Source of the DNA: Phnomibacter ginsenosidimutans
Lineage (GTDB): Bacteria > Bacteroidota > Bacteroidia > Chitinophagales > Chitinophagaceae
Length of the DNA: 64,000 bases
Direction: 5' to 3'
Assembly (NCBI RefSeq): GCF_009740285.1
Contig: NZ_CP046566.1
Span: 2,290,501-2,354,500, forward strand
Positions 1-9,045 of this stretch are shown piece by piece. Positions within the stretch are counted from its first letter, which is position 1. Each line of letters opens with the position of its first letter. The notes under the pieces were generated by a model. It ran no database searches, was not told the DNA's origin, and was given only the letters and a program-made list of their open reading frames with translations. A program made the translations under genes and the position numbers.

Positions 1-1151
1 CTGGCCGGATATTCAATGCTGTCATCTGCTCCTGCATTGGCTTGCGGCAGCTGATTAGGATTGGGATTCGTCACCACTATCCTTACTGTGTCTCTATCAA
101 ACAAACCAGCCGCATCGGTTACCGTAAGCATGAAATTGTAAGTGCCGGCAACAAAACCATTTACGCTTGTACTTACTGCATTGGGTGTTGTAATGGTTTG
201 ACTACCCGGACCATTCAACTTTTGCCAATTGTAAGTCAGCGTACTGCCTTCCGGGTCGGTAGATCCGCTGGCATTGAGCGAAACTGAGGTAACAGGCAAG
301 CTGATAGCCTGATCGGCACCAGCGTTGGCATCGGGCGGGTAATTGCGCCGGTAACGCAACATCCATTCATATATATTGTAGCCACCTACCCTATAGTTGG
401 GATTGCTGGCATACAAACCACTGTTCACATGCGTTACGCCATCAAAGCGGGTAAGAATAGCAGGGATGGATGGATTGTAACTATTGATTTTGTTGACCAA
501 ACTTACAGACCACGACACCGGCGATGACTGATCGGCATTACTATGCAATCCCCAAAATGGCAAGGCTGTATTGGCGATGTTATTGGCACCAGCATCGGTG
601 TATGGATTGATGTAAGGCGCAATCGTAACCATACCGGCTATGCGGTTGGCATTGGTACTACTGTTGGTAGCGTACTTAATAATTTGATCGCCGCCCATGC
701 TGTAGCCCATCAGGTATATGCGGCCGGCATCAATTTTATAGGGCTGTGCCAATAAATAATTGATAAGGCTATTGATATCACTCACAGAAGCATAGTCTTT
801 CCACTGAGGACTGATAACGATGAATGAACTGGTTTGGCCATTCACTGTAAAGCTGGAAGGAAACTGATTGTTGTTGATGTAATACGCAGCATTTTCCCGC
901 AGCACTTCATTCAGTTCAGTGGTGCCATTGCCATAACTGCCTGCTCCATGAAAACTAATCAGCAAGGGAAACTTTTGCGTACTGGCTGCATAACCTGTGG
1001 GCAGGTATTCGTAAAAGCCGCCACAATTGGCATTCACATTTACATTTCGGGGAAGGTGTGTTTGTGCTGCCACATATTGCATATTCATGCAGAGTAGCAT
1101 GAACAACAACACAATACGGCAACTAAAAAACAGGGTGTTTTTTTGCTTCAT
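1..1151 (-). CDS. Secreted alpha/beta-hydrolase esterase with PKD domain, 3' end outside window
   Basis: The open frame runs from an ATG at 1151 to the window edge (about 383 codons) without a stop, so the C-terminus is missing. The N-terminus MKQKNTLFFSCRIVLLFMLL is a signal peptide ending near VAAQ. Residues 35-270 form a carboxylesterase/polyhydroxybutyrate-depolymerase-like fold, with an early FHGAGSYG oxyanion segment, the nucleophile elbow GYSMGG near residue 142 and a late TH near the end of the fold. After residue 275 a PKD-type immunoglobulin domain begins (PDANAGADQAISLP, then ASGSTDPEG and YNFMLTVTD), and a second starts at NAGADDSIEYP at the edge. Such architecture is common in T9SS-exported polysaccharide or ester hydrolases of Bacteroidota. 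Substrate cannot be told. The secretion signal would be in the missing part. Confidence 0.8.
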   Translation of the reverse strand, partial: MKQKNTLFFSCRIVLLFMLLCMNMQYVAAQTHLPRNVNVNANCGGFYEYLPTGYAASTQKFPLLISFHGAGSYGNGTTELNEVLRENAAYYINNNQFPSSFTVNGQTSSFIVISPQWKDYASVSDINSLINYLLAQPYKIDAGRIYLMGYSMGGDQIIKYATNSSTNANRIAGMVTIAPYINPYTDAGANNIANTALPFWGLHSNADQSSPVSWSVSLVNKINSYNPSIPAILTRFDGVTHVNSGLYASNPNYRVGGYNIYEWMLRYRRNYPPDANAGADQAISLPVTSVSLNASGSTDPEGSTLTYNWQKLNGPGSQTITTPNAVSTSVNGFVAGTYNFMLTVTDAAGLFDRDTVRIVVTNPNPNQLPQANAGADDSIEYPA

Positions 1152-1363
1152 CTAGGGATAGGCTTAAGGATTGCTTGATGCTTGTTGGCCCTGCTGTATC
1201 AACGCTCAAATACATGCTTTGCAAGGCTTTTCGAGCTCTAAAATAGCCGAAAAAAATGAAAGCAAAGCTCAAAAAAGAGTGTTTCGACAACGAAATGTGG
1301 ATACAACGCACACACATTACTGCTGGTTATAACATGAGTAGCTGAGCAGTATAGAAACAAAAG

Positions 1364-1392
1364 AAAAGCCCCGCCAAGTGGCAGGGCTTTTC
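1364..1392 (-). terminator. Terminator after rplL
   Basis: AAAAGCCCCGCC and GGCAGGGCTTTT form a 12-bp stem with one mismatch around a 4-nt loop. On the minus strand it is followed by TTTTCTTTTGTT. It lies 22 bp after the rplL stop and could also stop plus-strand transcription. Confidence 0.85.
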
Positions 1393-1414
1393 ATATTGAA
1401 ATTCGATCAATGAA

Positions 1415-1789
1415 TTAAGCGATTTCAACTTCTGCACCAGCTTCTTTCAGCTTAGCAGCGATGTCTTCGGCAGTAGCCTTGTCAACACCTTCTTTTACAG
1501 CTTTAGGAGCACCGTCAACCAGGTCCTTCGCTTCTTTCAGACCCAAGCCAGTCAGGTCTTTTACTACTTTCACAACGTTCAACTTGCTAGCGCCAGCGCT
1601 TTTCAGGATAACGTCGAAAGAAGTCTTTTCTTCTGCAGCAGCAGCAGCGCCACCACCGTCAGCAGCAACAACAACTGCAGCAGCAGCTGGCTCGATACCG
1701 TATTCGTCTTTCAAAATTTGGGCCAGTTCGTTAACCTCTTTTACAGTCAGGTTAACCAGTTGTTCTGCAAATGCTTTCAAATCTGCCAT
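1415..1789 (-). CDS. rplL: Ribosomal protein L7/L12
   Basis: This is the stalk protein of the 50S subunit, which recruits translation GTPases. The 124-residue length is normal. The N-terminal dimerisation helix ([19 protein letters not shown]) comes first, then an Ala/Gly-rich flexible hinge at about residues 36-52, then the C-terminal factor-binding domain with the conserved [28 protein letters not shown] and EAGAEVEIA. It is last in the rplK-rplA-rplJ-rplL operon and is followed by a strong terminator. The 127-bp gap to rplJ contains a hairpin that may set the higher L7/L12 output. Confidence 0.98.
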   Translation of the reverse strand: MADLKAFAEQLVNLTVKEVNELAQILKDEYGIEPAAAAVVVAADGGGAAAAAEEKTSFDVILKSAGASKLNVVKVVKDLTGLGLKEAKDLVDGAPKAVKEGVDKATAEDIAAKLKEAGAEVEIA

Positions 1790-1803
1790 GGTTTCTAATT
1801 TTT

Positions 1804-1833
1804 TCCGCCTTCATTCCGTAATGGTCCGGCGGA
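1804..1833 (-). promoter_or_regulatory. Hairpin in the rplJ-rplL spacer
   Basis: On the minus-strand transcript TCCGCC pairs with GGCGGA around an 18-nt loop and is followed by AAAAAA, 15 bp before the rplL ATG. It may be a processing or translational control element that adjusts L12 output relative to L10. The function is inferred from position only. Confidence 0.35.
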
Positions 1834-1916
1834 GGTTTTAAAAAAATTGTTGTACCCTCTTATAGCCGGGGGCATGGCTTATTGCGTTTCCTATGTGGAA
1901 AAACAGTCTGGGAGAA

Positions 1917-2519
1917 TTACTCAGCAGCTGGTGCTTCGGGAGCAGCTTCAGCAGCAGGAGCCTCAGGTGCAACTTCAGGAGCAGCAGCTTCAACAGCAGC
2001 AGGAGCTTCTTCGGCAGCAGCAGCGCCGTTGGCTTCGTCTTTGTTGAGCAATGCGCTGAGTACACGCTTGGCCGGGCTTTGCAACAGACCGATTACTTCA
2101 CCAATCAATTCATTCTTCGTCTTGATCTTGGTGAGGGCAGCCAGTTGGTTGTCGCCTACATAAATATCACCGTTGATGAAAGCAGCTTTCAATACGGGCT
2201 TTTCGCCTTTAGAAGCTGAGCGGAAAGAGCTGATGATAACGGCTGGCTCCTTAGGGTTCTCAGAGAACATCAGGGCAGTTACGTTGTTCAGCGCTTCGTA
2301 CACACCGGCATACTTTTCAGCATCCAGTGATTCGAGGGCTTTCTTAATCAGGGTGTTTTTTGCCACCTTCATTTCTACCTGCTTGTCGAAGCATACGCGA
2401 CGCAGCTGGCTAACCTGGGCAACAGTCAGGCTTTCTGTATTGGTTACGTAGAAGTTGTTGTACTGAGAGAACTTGTCTTTCAGCACCTCAATTACGTCGT
2501 TCTTTTGTTCTTTAGTCAT
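1917..2519 (-). CDS. rplJ: Ribosomal protein L10
   Basis: L10 anchors L7/L12 dimers to 23S rRNA at the base of the stalk. The 200-residue product starts MTKEQKNDVIEVLKDKFSQY and has the usual NTLIKKAL and AVIISSFRSASKGEKPVLKAAFINGD segments. Residues from about 168 on are an Ala/Pro/Glu-rich tail, longer than in E. coli L10 (165 residues). The L12-binding helix is LLQSPAKRVLSALL. It lies between rplA (77 bp upstream) and rplL. The spacer before it carries two hairpins, as expected for an autoregulatory leader bound by L10-(L12)4. Confidence 0.97.
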   Translation of the reverse strand: MTKEQKNDVIEVLKDKFSQYNNFYVTNTESLTVAQVSQLRRVCFDKQVEMKVAKNTLIKKALESLDAEKYAGVYEALNNVTALMFSENPKEPAVIISSFRSASKGEKPVLKAAFINGDIYVGDNQLAALTKIKTKNELIGEVIGLLQSPAKRVLSALLNKDEANGAAAAEEAPAAVEAAAPEVAPEAPAAEAAPEAPAAE

Positions 2520-2590
2520 TTCAATTCGTTTTGAGTGTTACTGTATCAACACTCCTCTTTGGCCTTCCGCCTTAGCGGAGAAGGTTCGGA
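2520..2590 (-). promoter_or_regulatory. Candidate L10 leader between rplA and rplJ
   Basis: The minus-strand transcript holds two hairpins just before rplJ. One is a perfect 7-bp stem (GAGTGTT/AACACTC, 2533-2554). The other is a CCTTC...GAAGG stem over 2563-2584. Known L10 leaders are bound by the L10-L12 complex to repress rplJL. I matched position and hairpins, not the covariance model. Confidence 0.4.
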
Positions 2591-2596
2591 GGGGCC

Positions 2597-3289
2597 TTAG
2601 TGAATGAACGTTTTAGTATCAACAGAAATGCCGGGGCTCATAGAGCTGGCCAGGCTAATGCCTTTCAGGTAGGTTCCTTTGGCAGTAGAAGGCTTCAACT
2701 TGATGAGGGCGTTAATCAGTTCGTTGGTGTTTTCTGCAATCTTTTCAGGAGAGAAAGACACACGACCGATAGAGGCGTGAATGATACCTGCTTTGTCCAC
2801 CTTGAAGGCGATTTTACCACCTTTCGGATCGTTTACAGCACCAGCTACATCGTTGGTTACAGTACCGGTCTTGGGGTTTGGCATCAGGTTACGTGGACCG
2901 AGAATTTTACCCAGCTTACCAATTTTAGGCATTACTGCAGGCGTAGCCACGATAACGTCGATATCAGTCCAGCCACCTTCAATTTTCTGAATGAATTCGT
3001 CCAAACCTACGTGGTCAGCACCAGCGCCTTTGGCTTCAGCTTCCTTATCGGGAGTGCAAAGCACCAGTACACGCTTGGTTTTACCAGTACCATGAGGCAG
3101 GCTTACAGTACCACGGATAGCCTGATCGGCTTTCTTAGGATCTACACCCAAACGAACGTGCAGGTCAACAGAGCTGTCGAACTTGGTGCAGTTGATTTCT
3201 TTTACGAGTGAAGCAGCTTCGCTCAGGCTGTAAATCTTGTTTTTATCAACCTTGGCTTCAGCCACTTTTCTTTTCTTAGTCAATTTCAT
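2597..3289 (-). CDS. rplA: Ribosomal protein L1
   Basis: L1 binds 23S rRNA at the mobile L1 stalk near the E site and in many bacteria represses its own operon. The 230-residue length is normal. Recognisable segments are [29 protein letters not shown] and the signature [20 protein letters not shown] followed by [12 protein letters not shown]. It starts at an ATG 27 bp after the rplK stop, so the two are cotranscribed. Confidence 0.98.
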   Translation of the reverse strand: MKLTKKRKVAEAKVDKNKIYSLSEAASLVKEINCTKFDSSVDLHVRLGVDPKKADQAIRGTVSLPHGTGKTKRVLVLCTPDKEAEAKGAGADHVGLDEFIQKIEGGWTDIDVIVATPAVMPKIGKLGKILGPRNLMPNPKTGTVTNDVAGAVNDPKGGKIAFKVDKAGIIHASIGRVSFSPEKIAENTNELINALIKLKPSTAKGTYLKGISLASSMSPGISVDTKTFIH

Positions 3290-3316
3290 GATTCAATCTT
3301 TTGAGGTTGATAAAAA

Positions 3317-3760
3317 TTAATTTTCCCAAGGAGCTTTACCTTCCACATTCAAACCCATGCTGCGGGCAGTACCGGCTACCATTTTCATGGCGCTTTCGAT
3401 AGTGAAGCAGTTCAGGTCAGGCATTTTGTCTTTGGCAATCGCCTCAACTTGTTCCCAGGTTACTTTACCCACTTTGGCACGGTTGCTTTCCTTAGATCCT
3501 TTCTGAATCTTGGCAGCTTCCATCAGCTGAATTGCAGCGGGTGCAGTTTTAATTACAAAATCAAAAGATTTGTCGTTGTAAACAGTAATCAACACAGGCA
3601 GAACCTTACCCATTTTATCTTGGGTACGGGCGTTGAATTGCTTACAAAATTCCATGATGTTCAGACCCTTTGAACCAAGGGCCGGGCCGATTGGCGGCGC
3701 AGGGTTGGCTTGTCCTCCTTTACACTGGAGCTTCACATAGCCGGTGATTTCTTTAGCCAT
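3317..3760 (-). CDS. rplK: Ribosomal protein L11
   Basis: L11 binds the GTPase-associated centre of 23S rRNA. It is 147 residues, with the proline-rich N-terminal switch ([20 protein letters not shown]) and the C-terminal RNA-binding domain ending [12 protein letters not shown]. It is the first gene of the stalk operon here. The usual upstream genes secE and nusG are absent. Instead a divergent universal stress gene lies 326 bp away and a strong Bacteroidota-type promoter precedes rplK. Confidence 0.98.
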   Translation of the reverse strand: MAKEITGYVKLQCKGGQANPAPPIGPALGSKGLNIMEFCKQFNARTQDKMGKVLPVLITVYNDKSFDFVIKTAPAAIQLMEAAKIQKGSKESNRAKVGKVTWEQVEAIAKDKMPDLNCFTIESAMKMVAGTARSMGLNVEGKAPWEN

Positions 3761-3870
3761 TCTAAAAACGTTTTTGGTGATAGCGTATCAGCGTTATTGC
3801 CGATACTCCCAAATTCAAGATCCGCCGAAGCTTGGACTACAGACGGATGACAAAGAACTTTTTGGGGCCG

Positions 3871-3902
3871 CAAAAGTAGGCATCTAAAGCGTTATGAACA
3901 AC
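3871..3902 (-). promoter_or_regulatory. Promoter of the rplKAJL operon
   Basis: On the minus strand GTTG, a 20-nt spacer and TACTTTTG match the Bacteroidota sigma-ABfr consensus TTTG-N19-21-TAnnTTTG. It lies 111 bp upstream of the rplK ATG, leaving a leader of about 100 nt. The rest of the 3761-4086 gap shows no gene. Confidence 0.7.
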
Positions 3903-4086
3903 TAATTCACCAAAAAATCTTTCTGCATACTGCCTGTTGCGAAATTAGTGACGTGCCATACTATAGCTGTTATATTGTTCAGATTAAACCGAAAAACTGA
4001 TTGAACTGATATTGGTCATGGCTCGAATTAAGCGGGGTCAGTAACTTTATGACAGCAAGAAATACCAATCATTTCAACCCTTTGTT

Positions 4087-4914
4087 ATGAACAAGATTAT
4101 CGCCCCGGTCGATTTTTCCGACGTATCAATAAACGCTGTTCAATATGCAGCACAACTTGCAGCAGCCCTTAATAAGACTTTGATAATCACTCATGTAGTG
4201 CAATTGCCTGTAGTATATGGCGATGTGCCAATGCCCGTGGGTGAATACGAATCACTAGTAGCCGAAGCCAAAGAAAAAATGGACGATTTGGTAAAGGCCT
4301 TGGAACAAACCACACAAGGCCAGGCCATTATTCACACCGATGTAAAAGTGGGCAGCCCGGTGTATGAACTGGTGCACAGTTGCAAACCCGACCAAGTGTA
4401 CTGTATTGTAATGGGCACCCATGGCGCCGGCAGTGTTGAACGCTTCTTTTTGGGTTCCACCACGCAAAGTGTCATTACCGAATCCAAATGTCCGGTGCTG
4501 GTTATTCCCCAAAACTTTGCCTTCCGCAAGGTCTTCAAAGTTGGCTTTGCCAGCGATTTTAAGCAGGTGGTGAAATCAACACCGGCAAAAAAAATACTGG
4601 AAGTAATCCGCCAATGGAATGCCGATTTGGAAATACTGCATGTAGACCCCGACTACGCCGAGTTTGAGCCATCGGTAATGGAAGAAGGCCTGTTGCTGGA
4701 AACCATGTTTGAAGAAATCAAACCCAAGTTTCAGTTTTTGCACAGTGGCTATATCGAAGAAAGCATTCTTAACTATGCGGCGGACAATGAACTGGATATG
4801 CTGATTGTGACGCCCAAAAGCCATTCTTTTCTGGAGTCGTTATTCATGCACCAGCATACCGGCGACTTTGTACGGCAGGCTACTGTGCCGGTACTAATTT
4901 TGAAAAATGATTGA
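4087..4914 (+). CDS. Tandem-domain universal stress protein
   Basis: Two UspA domains are fused in 275 residues. Domain 1 (about 1-145) begins MNKIIAPVDFSDVSINAVQY and contains the ATP-binding motif G-2x-G-9x-G(S/T) in GTHGAGSVERFFLGSTTQSV, ending CPVLVIP. Domain 2 (about 150-275) is diverged and lacks an intact glycine motif, ending ATVPVLILKND. Such proteins are cytosolic stress-survival factors. The gene is monocistronic, divergent from rplK, and followed by a bidirectional terminator. No clear promoter was found upstream. Confidence 0.9.
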   Translation: MNKIIAPVDFSDVSINAVQYAAQLAAALNKTLIITHVVQLPVVYGDVPMPVGEYESLVAEAKEKMDDLVKALEQTTQGQAIIHTDVKVGSPVYELVHSCKPDQVYCIVMGTHGAGSVERFFLGSTTQSVITESKCPVLVIPQNFAFRKVFKVGFASDFKQVVKSTPAKKILEVIRQWNADLEILHVDPDYAEFEPSVMEEGLLLETMFEEIKPKFQFLHSGYIEESILNYAADNELDMLIVTPKSHSFLESLFMHQHTGDFVRQATVPVLILKND

Positions 4915-4935
4915 TGCTTGTTTTTATGTTTGAAT

Positions 4936-4968
4936 AAAACCTGGCCTTTGGGTCAGGTTTTATTTTTT
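4936..4968 (+). terminator. Bidirectional terminator between usp and the DUF423 gene
   Basis: AAAACCTG and CAGGTTTT form the stem, followed by ATTTTTT. It lies between two converging genes and overlaps the DUF423 stop codon at 4960-4962. Confidence 0.8.
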
Positions 4969-5346
4969 GAGGGCCGACGCCCATGCTATTTGCAGCCAAC
5001 CAACAATAAAAGCAATACCACCAACTGGTGTAATAGCCCCTAACCAGCTTAGGTTCATACGGGTGATGTGGCTCAAAGTCATGATGTATAATGAACCCGA
5101 AAACAACCCAATGCCAAGGTAAAAGGCAATGATAGCATTGTCGATTCGCTTATTGGGTTTCATGCGGTTGTAAATGCCCGCCACAATCAGTGCAAGGGCA
5201 TGATACATATGGTATTGCACACCCGTTTGAAAAGTGGCTATCTGAGATGGCTCTAAACGTTGCTTGAGTACATGCGCACCAAAAGCACCAAATGCCACCG
5301 CTAAGGCAGCCAATACCGATCCCCAAAAAACAGTCTTCGTTATCAT
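4960..5346 (-). CDS. DUF423 family inner-membrane protein
   Basis: A 128-residue protein with four hydrophobic segments (about 5-24, 44-60, 71-90 and 98-120). It has the family's N-terminal AFGAFGAHVLK and the FQTGVQYHMYHALALI helix, as in E. coli YgdD. Function is unknown. Its ATG overlaps the end of aroK by 4 bp, so it is translationally coupled to shikimate kinase. Confidence 0.9.
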   Translation of the reverse strand: MITKTVFWGSVLAALAVAFGAFGAHVLKQRLEPSQIATFQTGVQYHMYHALALIVAGIYNRMKPNKRIDNAIIAFYLGIGLFSGSLYIMTLSHITRMNLSWLGAITPVGGIAFIVGWLQIAWASALKK

Positions 5347-5882
5347 TTCGTCGCAGTTTCTTTTTGTTGAAATATAGTTGAAATGCTGGCTGCTAATGCT
5401 GGCAGGTCGAGTACTAAATCCGTTACCTCCAAATCGGCCTGCGCATACCAGCTTTGCCGTTTGGCAATCAGGGTTTCTACAATGTGCAGTGCTTCCTCTT
5501 TTGAAGCAGCGTTGGCGATCAAGGGACGTTTGTGTTTTACCCGCCAGATACGCTCCGCAATTTCAGTAGCCGGCGGATTCAACCATAGCACTACCCCATG
5601 CAGCTTCATCCATTCCATATTGTCGAAAAAACAAGGCGTACCGCCACCACATGAGAGCAACACATTGTTTTGCTGACCAATGAGCCGCAATTGCCGGGCT
5701 TCCAATTCCCGAAAATAATCCTCACCATATTGCTCAAAGATGGCCGGTATAGATTGCCCGGCAGCAGCAACTATTTCATCATCCAAATCCACAAACCTGA
5801 GCGACATGGTTTCTGCCAGCAGCTTGCCCCACACCGTTTTACCGGCACCCATCATTCCAATAAAAAAGACAATCCGGTTCAT
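5343..5882 (-). CDS. aroK: Shikimate kinase
   Basis: It phosphorylates shikimate at O3, the fifth step of the chorismate pathway, in the cytosol. The chosen start MNRIVFFIGMMGAGKT puts the Walker A at residues 9-16, as in the family. An upstream in-frame extension of 16 codons (from 5930) has no family counterpart. The substrate-binding Asp lies in DLDDE, the Gly-rich loop is SCGGGT, and the lid arginine is in KHKRPLI. The length of 179 residues is normal. Its end overlaps the DUF423 gene by 4 bp. A hairpin separates it from the lipoprotein gene upstream, so it may be read partly from its own promoter. Confidence 0.93.
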   Translation of the reverse strand: MNRIVFFIGMMGAGKTVWGKLLAETMSLRFVDLDDEIVAAAGQSIPAIFEQYGEDYFRELEARQLRLIGQQNNVLLSCGGGTPCFFDNMEWMKLHGVVLWLNPPATEIAERIWRVKHKRPLIANAASKEEALHIVETLIAKRQSWYAQADLEVTDLVLDLPALAASISTIFQQKETATK

Positions 5883-5914
5883 GCATTTTAGTTGCGGGGT
5901 TATACAAATAAGAA

Positions 5915-5947
5915 GCCCACAGCCACGCAAACATACGTACTGTGGGC
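5915..5947 (-). terminator. Probable terminator after the lipoprotein gene
   Basis: GCCCACAG and CTGTGGGC form a perfect 8-bp stem with a 17-nt loop, followed on the minus strand by TTCTTATTTG. It lies between the lipoprotein stop (5968) and the aroK start (5882). Confidence 0.5.
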
Positions 5948-5967
5948 ATTGCTATTGGTACTGTCAA

Positions 5968-6573
5968 TTATGGCTTAATAAATCCGTCCTTTTTCATTTG
6001 GTCTACTACAACAGTTGCAAAACCTTGCAGTACTTTATTCAACTGGCCGGGGTTTGTGGTTCGGGTTACTCCACTCCACAACAACTTTTCAGCCAACAAA
6101 TCATAAGCATTGGTTTCAACGTAGTAAATTTTGTCTTCGATGTAATAGCCGGGCTCAACATATGCACCATAGCCAAACCTGTAATAACCTCTGAAGCCAC
6201 CATAAAACGGATAGCTTACTCTGCCGGGCACATAGGTGGTTTCCTTTTCCTTATCAATCAAACGGGTAACAATGGCGCCGTCGAAGCCGTCTTTCTTCAA
6301 GGCATCGGCAATGGCATCGGCATCACCGGCCTTGCTGCTAATGCTGCTGTAATTGTAAGAAGCCACAGCACTTGGCCCCAGTTCTTTTGCCAGCATTTCC
6401 TCGGCCACTCTACGGGATGTTTCGCTTTGTGCAAAAACCACCACGAGTACTTTTTTGAAGTTATTGAACCGGGTGGTTTGTACAGGATCGAGCCAGCTTT
6501 TTTCTATTTGGGTAGCAGGGCCGCAAGAGGCAAAGGCACACAGCAGCAGTGTGGCAGTCAGCAGTTTTTTCAT
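5968..6573 (-). CDS. DUF4136-like lipoprotein
   Basis: A 201-residue lipoprotein. The signal peptide MKKLLTATLLLCAFASC ends in a lipobox with Cys17. The mature part starts with a WLDP-type segment (EKSWLDPVQTTRFNNFKKVL), and then GPSAVASYNYSS and ADALKKDGFDGAIVTRLI resemble DUF4136 proteins. A Gly/Tyr/Phe-rich stretch follows (GGFRGYYRFGYGAYVEPGYY), then a C-terminal ETNAYDLLAEKLLWSG region. It is presumably in the outer membrane. Function is unknown; the family assignment rests on pattern, not a search. Confidence 0.65.
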   Translation of the reverse strand: MKKLLTATLLLCAFASCGPATQIEKSWLDPVQTTRFNNFKKVLVVVFAQSETSRRVAEEMLAKELGPSAVASYNYSSISSKAGDADAIADALKKDGFDGAIVTRLIDKEKETTYVPGRVSYPFYGGFRGYYRFGYGAYVEPGYYIEDKIYYVETNAYDLLAEKLLWSGVTRTTNPGQLNKVLQGFATVVVDQMKKDGFIKP

Positions 6574-6693
6574 GGTAAAAATTGAATGAGCATGGTTAGT
6601 TTGAATTAAGATACCTGTATCGTTCGGTAATGTTATTGAATCATCAACAGCACAACTACATATGCCTAAGTTATGAACTGATGTTCAATACAC

Positions 6694-6727
6694 TTTGATT
6701 TCTAAAAAAATTAATCAACTACCTTCG
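6694..6727 (+). promoter_or_regulatory. Possible promoter of the DUF4954 gene
   Basis: TTTG, a 22-nt spacer and TACCTTCG approximate the Bacteroidota promoter consensus 59 bp before the ATG at 6786. The spacer is 1-2 nt longer than usual. Confidence 0.4.
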
Positions 6728-6785
6728 TCGCCTTTCCGAATGGCCCCAAAACAGTCGGCAAAACGCATCTAATTGATTTGACCCC

Positions 6786-8976
6786 ATGAATAATATCCGT
6801 AAAATTCCATTGGAGCAATTGGGCTACCAGTTTATCGAACCTGCCTATTTGCCCGAAGGACAGGATGAATATTACCTGCGCAATTTGCAAAACCGCAGCG
6901 GCATTAATTATCGCCAGCTTACCGCCTACGAAATAGAAGTACTGGTACGCAACCGCAATACCTGCGACAACTGGAACAACTTTTTGGTGAGTGATGCTTT
7001 CAACCCCGAACTGGTAAAAAACTGTAAGTTCTACGGGCTGGTGCGCATTGGCAAACTGGAACCTTATTTTCTGGAATACAGCCAGCTCAAAATTGCTGTA
7101 GGCCTATACAACAGCACCATCATCAGCTGCGATTTTGGCGACAATGTGGTGGTAGATAACGTGAACTACCTGAGCCACTACATTGTAGGCAGCGAGGTGA
7201 TTATTGTAAACGTAAACGAACTGATGACCACGCCACATGCCAAGTTTGGCAACGGGGTGCTCAAAGATGGCGAAAGGGAATCTGTACGCATTTGGGTAGA
7301 GCTCTGCAATGAAAATGCCGGCCGGAAAGTGCTACCGTTTAATGGCATGCAAGCGGGCGATGCGTGGATGTGGAGCAAGTACCGCGATGACCAACCGCTG
7401 TTGCAAAAGTTTCAGGAGTTTACAGAAAAACGCTTCGATACCAAACGGGGCTACTACGGCAAAATTGGCGACCGCACCGTTATTAAAAACTGCGCCATCA
7501 TCAAAGATGTGTGGATTGGCAGCGACGCTTACCTCAAAGGCGCCAACAAGCTCAAAAACCTCACCATCAATTCGCAGGAAAATGCCGCCTCACAAGTAGG
7601 CGAAGGCTGCGAACTGGTGAATGGCATTATCGGTTTTGGCTGCCGTATTTTTTATGGTGTAAAAGCCGTTCGCTTTGTACTCTCCAATCATTCGCAACTC
7701 AAGTATGGTGCCCGATTGATCGAACTCTTTTTTGGGCCCCAACTCTACCATCAGCTGCTGCGAAGTGCTAAACTCCCTCATTTTTCCGGCACATGAGCAG
7801 CACCACAACAACAGCTTTTTGTGTGCTGCCCTCATTATGGGCCAAAGCAATATGGCTGCCGGTGCTACCATCGGCAGCAACCACAACAGCCGTAGCCCGG
7901 ATGGCGAATTGCAGGCCGGTCGTGGTTTTTGGCCGGGCCTTGCAGTAAGCCTCAAACACAACAGCCGCTTTGCCAGCTTCACCATGATTGCGAAAGGCGA
8001 TTACCTGCATGAGCTCGACATTCCCCTGCCCTTTTCGCTGGTGAGCCAAAACACGGCTACCGATAGCTTGCAGATTATGCCAGCGTATTGGTTCATGCAC
8101 AACATGTATGCACTGGCCCGCAACGCCTGGAAATATGTAGACCGCGACAAACGCATCGATAAAACGCAACACCTCGAGTTCGATTACCTGGCGCCAGATA
8201 CCATCAATGAGATGTTTACGGCCATGGCATTGCTGGAAAAATGGACAGGTGCAGCCTGGTATGCCCAAAAAGGCACCACTGCCGATGACAAACAACAGCA
8301 ACGAAAAGGTGCCCAACTGCTTCGTAATAATGACAGCATCCTTGCTTCTTTAAGCATTGAAGCTACCGGCCTCGAAAACAGCAAACGAAAAGTAGTGGTG
8401 CTAAAAGCTGTGCAAGCGTGGCAGCAATACCGCCAAATGATCCGATTGTATGGCATTGGCCAAATGATTGCCGCGGTGGAGGAAGCAGGTACGTTTAGAA
8501 AAGCCGCCAACCAATGGAAGGGCAAACTCAAGCGTAACCATTTTACCAACGTGGGTGGCCAGTTAATTCCGGATGCAGATTTGCAGCAGCTCATAGCCCG
8601 TATTCACAAAGGCAGCACCAATAGCTGGAACGATGTACATGCCTTTTATGCTGAACAATCTGCTGCCTATCCTACACAAAAACTGCAGCATGCACTGGCC
8701 AGCTTCGAAGCTATTTCGGGCCAAAAAGTGGCTGATTTAAAAGAGGCCGACTTTAAAGTATTGGTGGCAGAATATCTGTCCATTAAAACCGACCTCTGCA
8801 AACGCATAGAAGCCAGCCGTGCCAAAGATTACAGCAATGCCTTCCGCAAAATGATGTACAACAACCAGGCAGAAATGGATGAAGTGATTGGCAAGCTGGA
8901 AGACAATGGCTTCATTTTACAAGAAAAGAAACAGCTGGCTGCCGAAAAACGCCGGCTACGCACATGGCTAGCCTAA
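6786..8976 (+). CDS. DUF4954 left-handed beta-helix protein, one frameshift
   Basis: The first frame (6786-7796) encodes an N-terminal helical part and hexapeptide-repeat turns (GLYNSTIISCDFGDNVVVDN, IKDVWIGSDAYLKGANKLK). The second frame continues the same protein with PNSTISCCEVLNSLIFPAHE, the conserved NSRSPDGELQAGRGFWPGL and a helical C-terminus. Together they give about 730 residues, as in Bacteroidota DUF4954 proteins. The frames join at a T6 run (7728-7733); with five T the reading goes CTC TTT TTG GGC and is continuous. So one extra T is the only lesion. The family resembles nucleotide-sugar acyl- or uridylyl-transferases with a beta-helix, but its function is unknown. Confidence 0.75.
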
Positions 8977-8989
8977 GATACCCACGTAT

Positions 8990-9021
8990 ATTGGGGGCGA
9001 AGTACGGGAGGCCTATTTTTG
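8990..9021 (+). promoter_or_regulatory. Promoter of the 9046-14772 operon
   Basis: ATTG, a 20-nt spacer and TATTTTTG match the Bacteroidota consensus almost exactly. It lies 25 bp before the ATG at 9046, giving a short leader. Confidence 0.7.
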
Positions 9022-9045
9022 CACTCGTCACATAAATAAAGCGGT

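Noticed and set aside
1123..1317. 64-residue minus-strand frame before the esterase
   Set aside because: It overlaps the esterase signal peptide in another frame and has no distinguishing feature.
1461..1841. 126-residue plus-strand frame over rplL and other long frames antisense to ribosomal genes
   Set aside because: They mirror codon bias of the Ala/Glu-rich ribosomal proteins on the other strand and show no family features.
5740..6585. 281-residue plus-strand frame over aroK and the lipoprotein gene
   Set aside because: Both minus-strand genes have clear family motifs; the plus frame has none.
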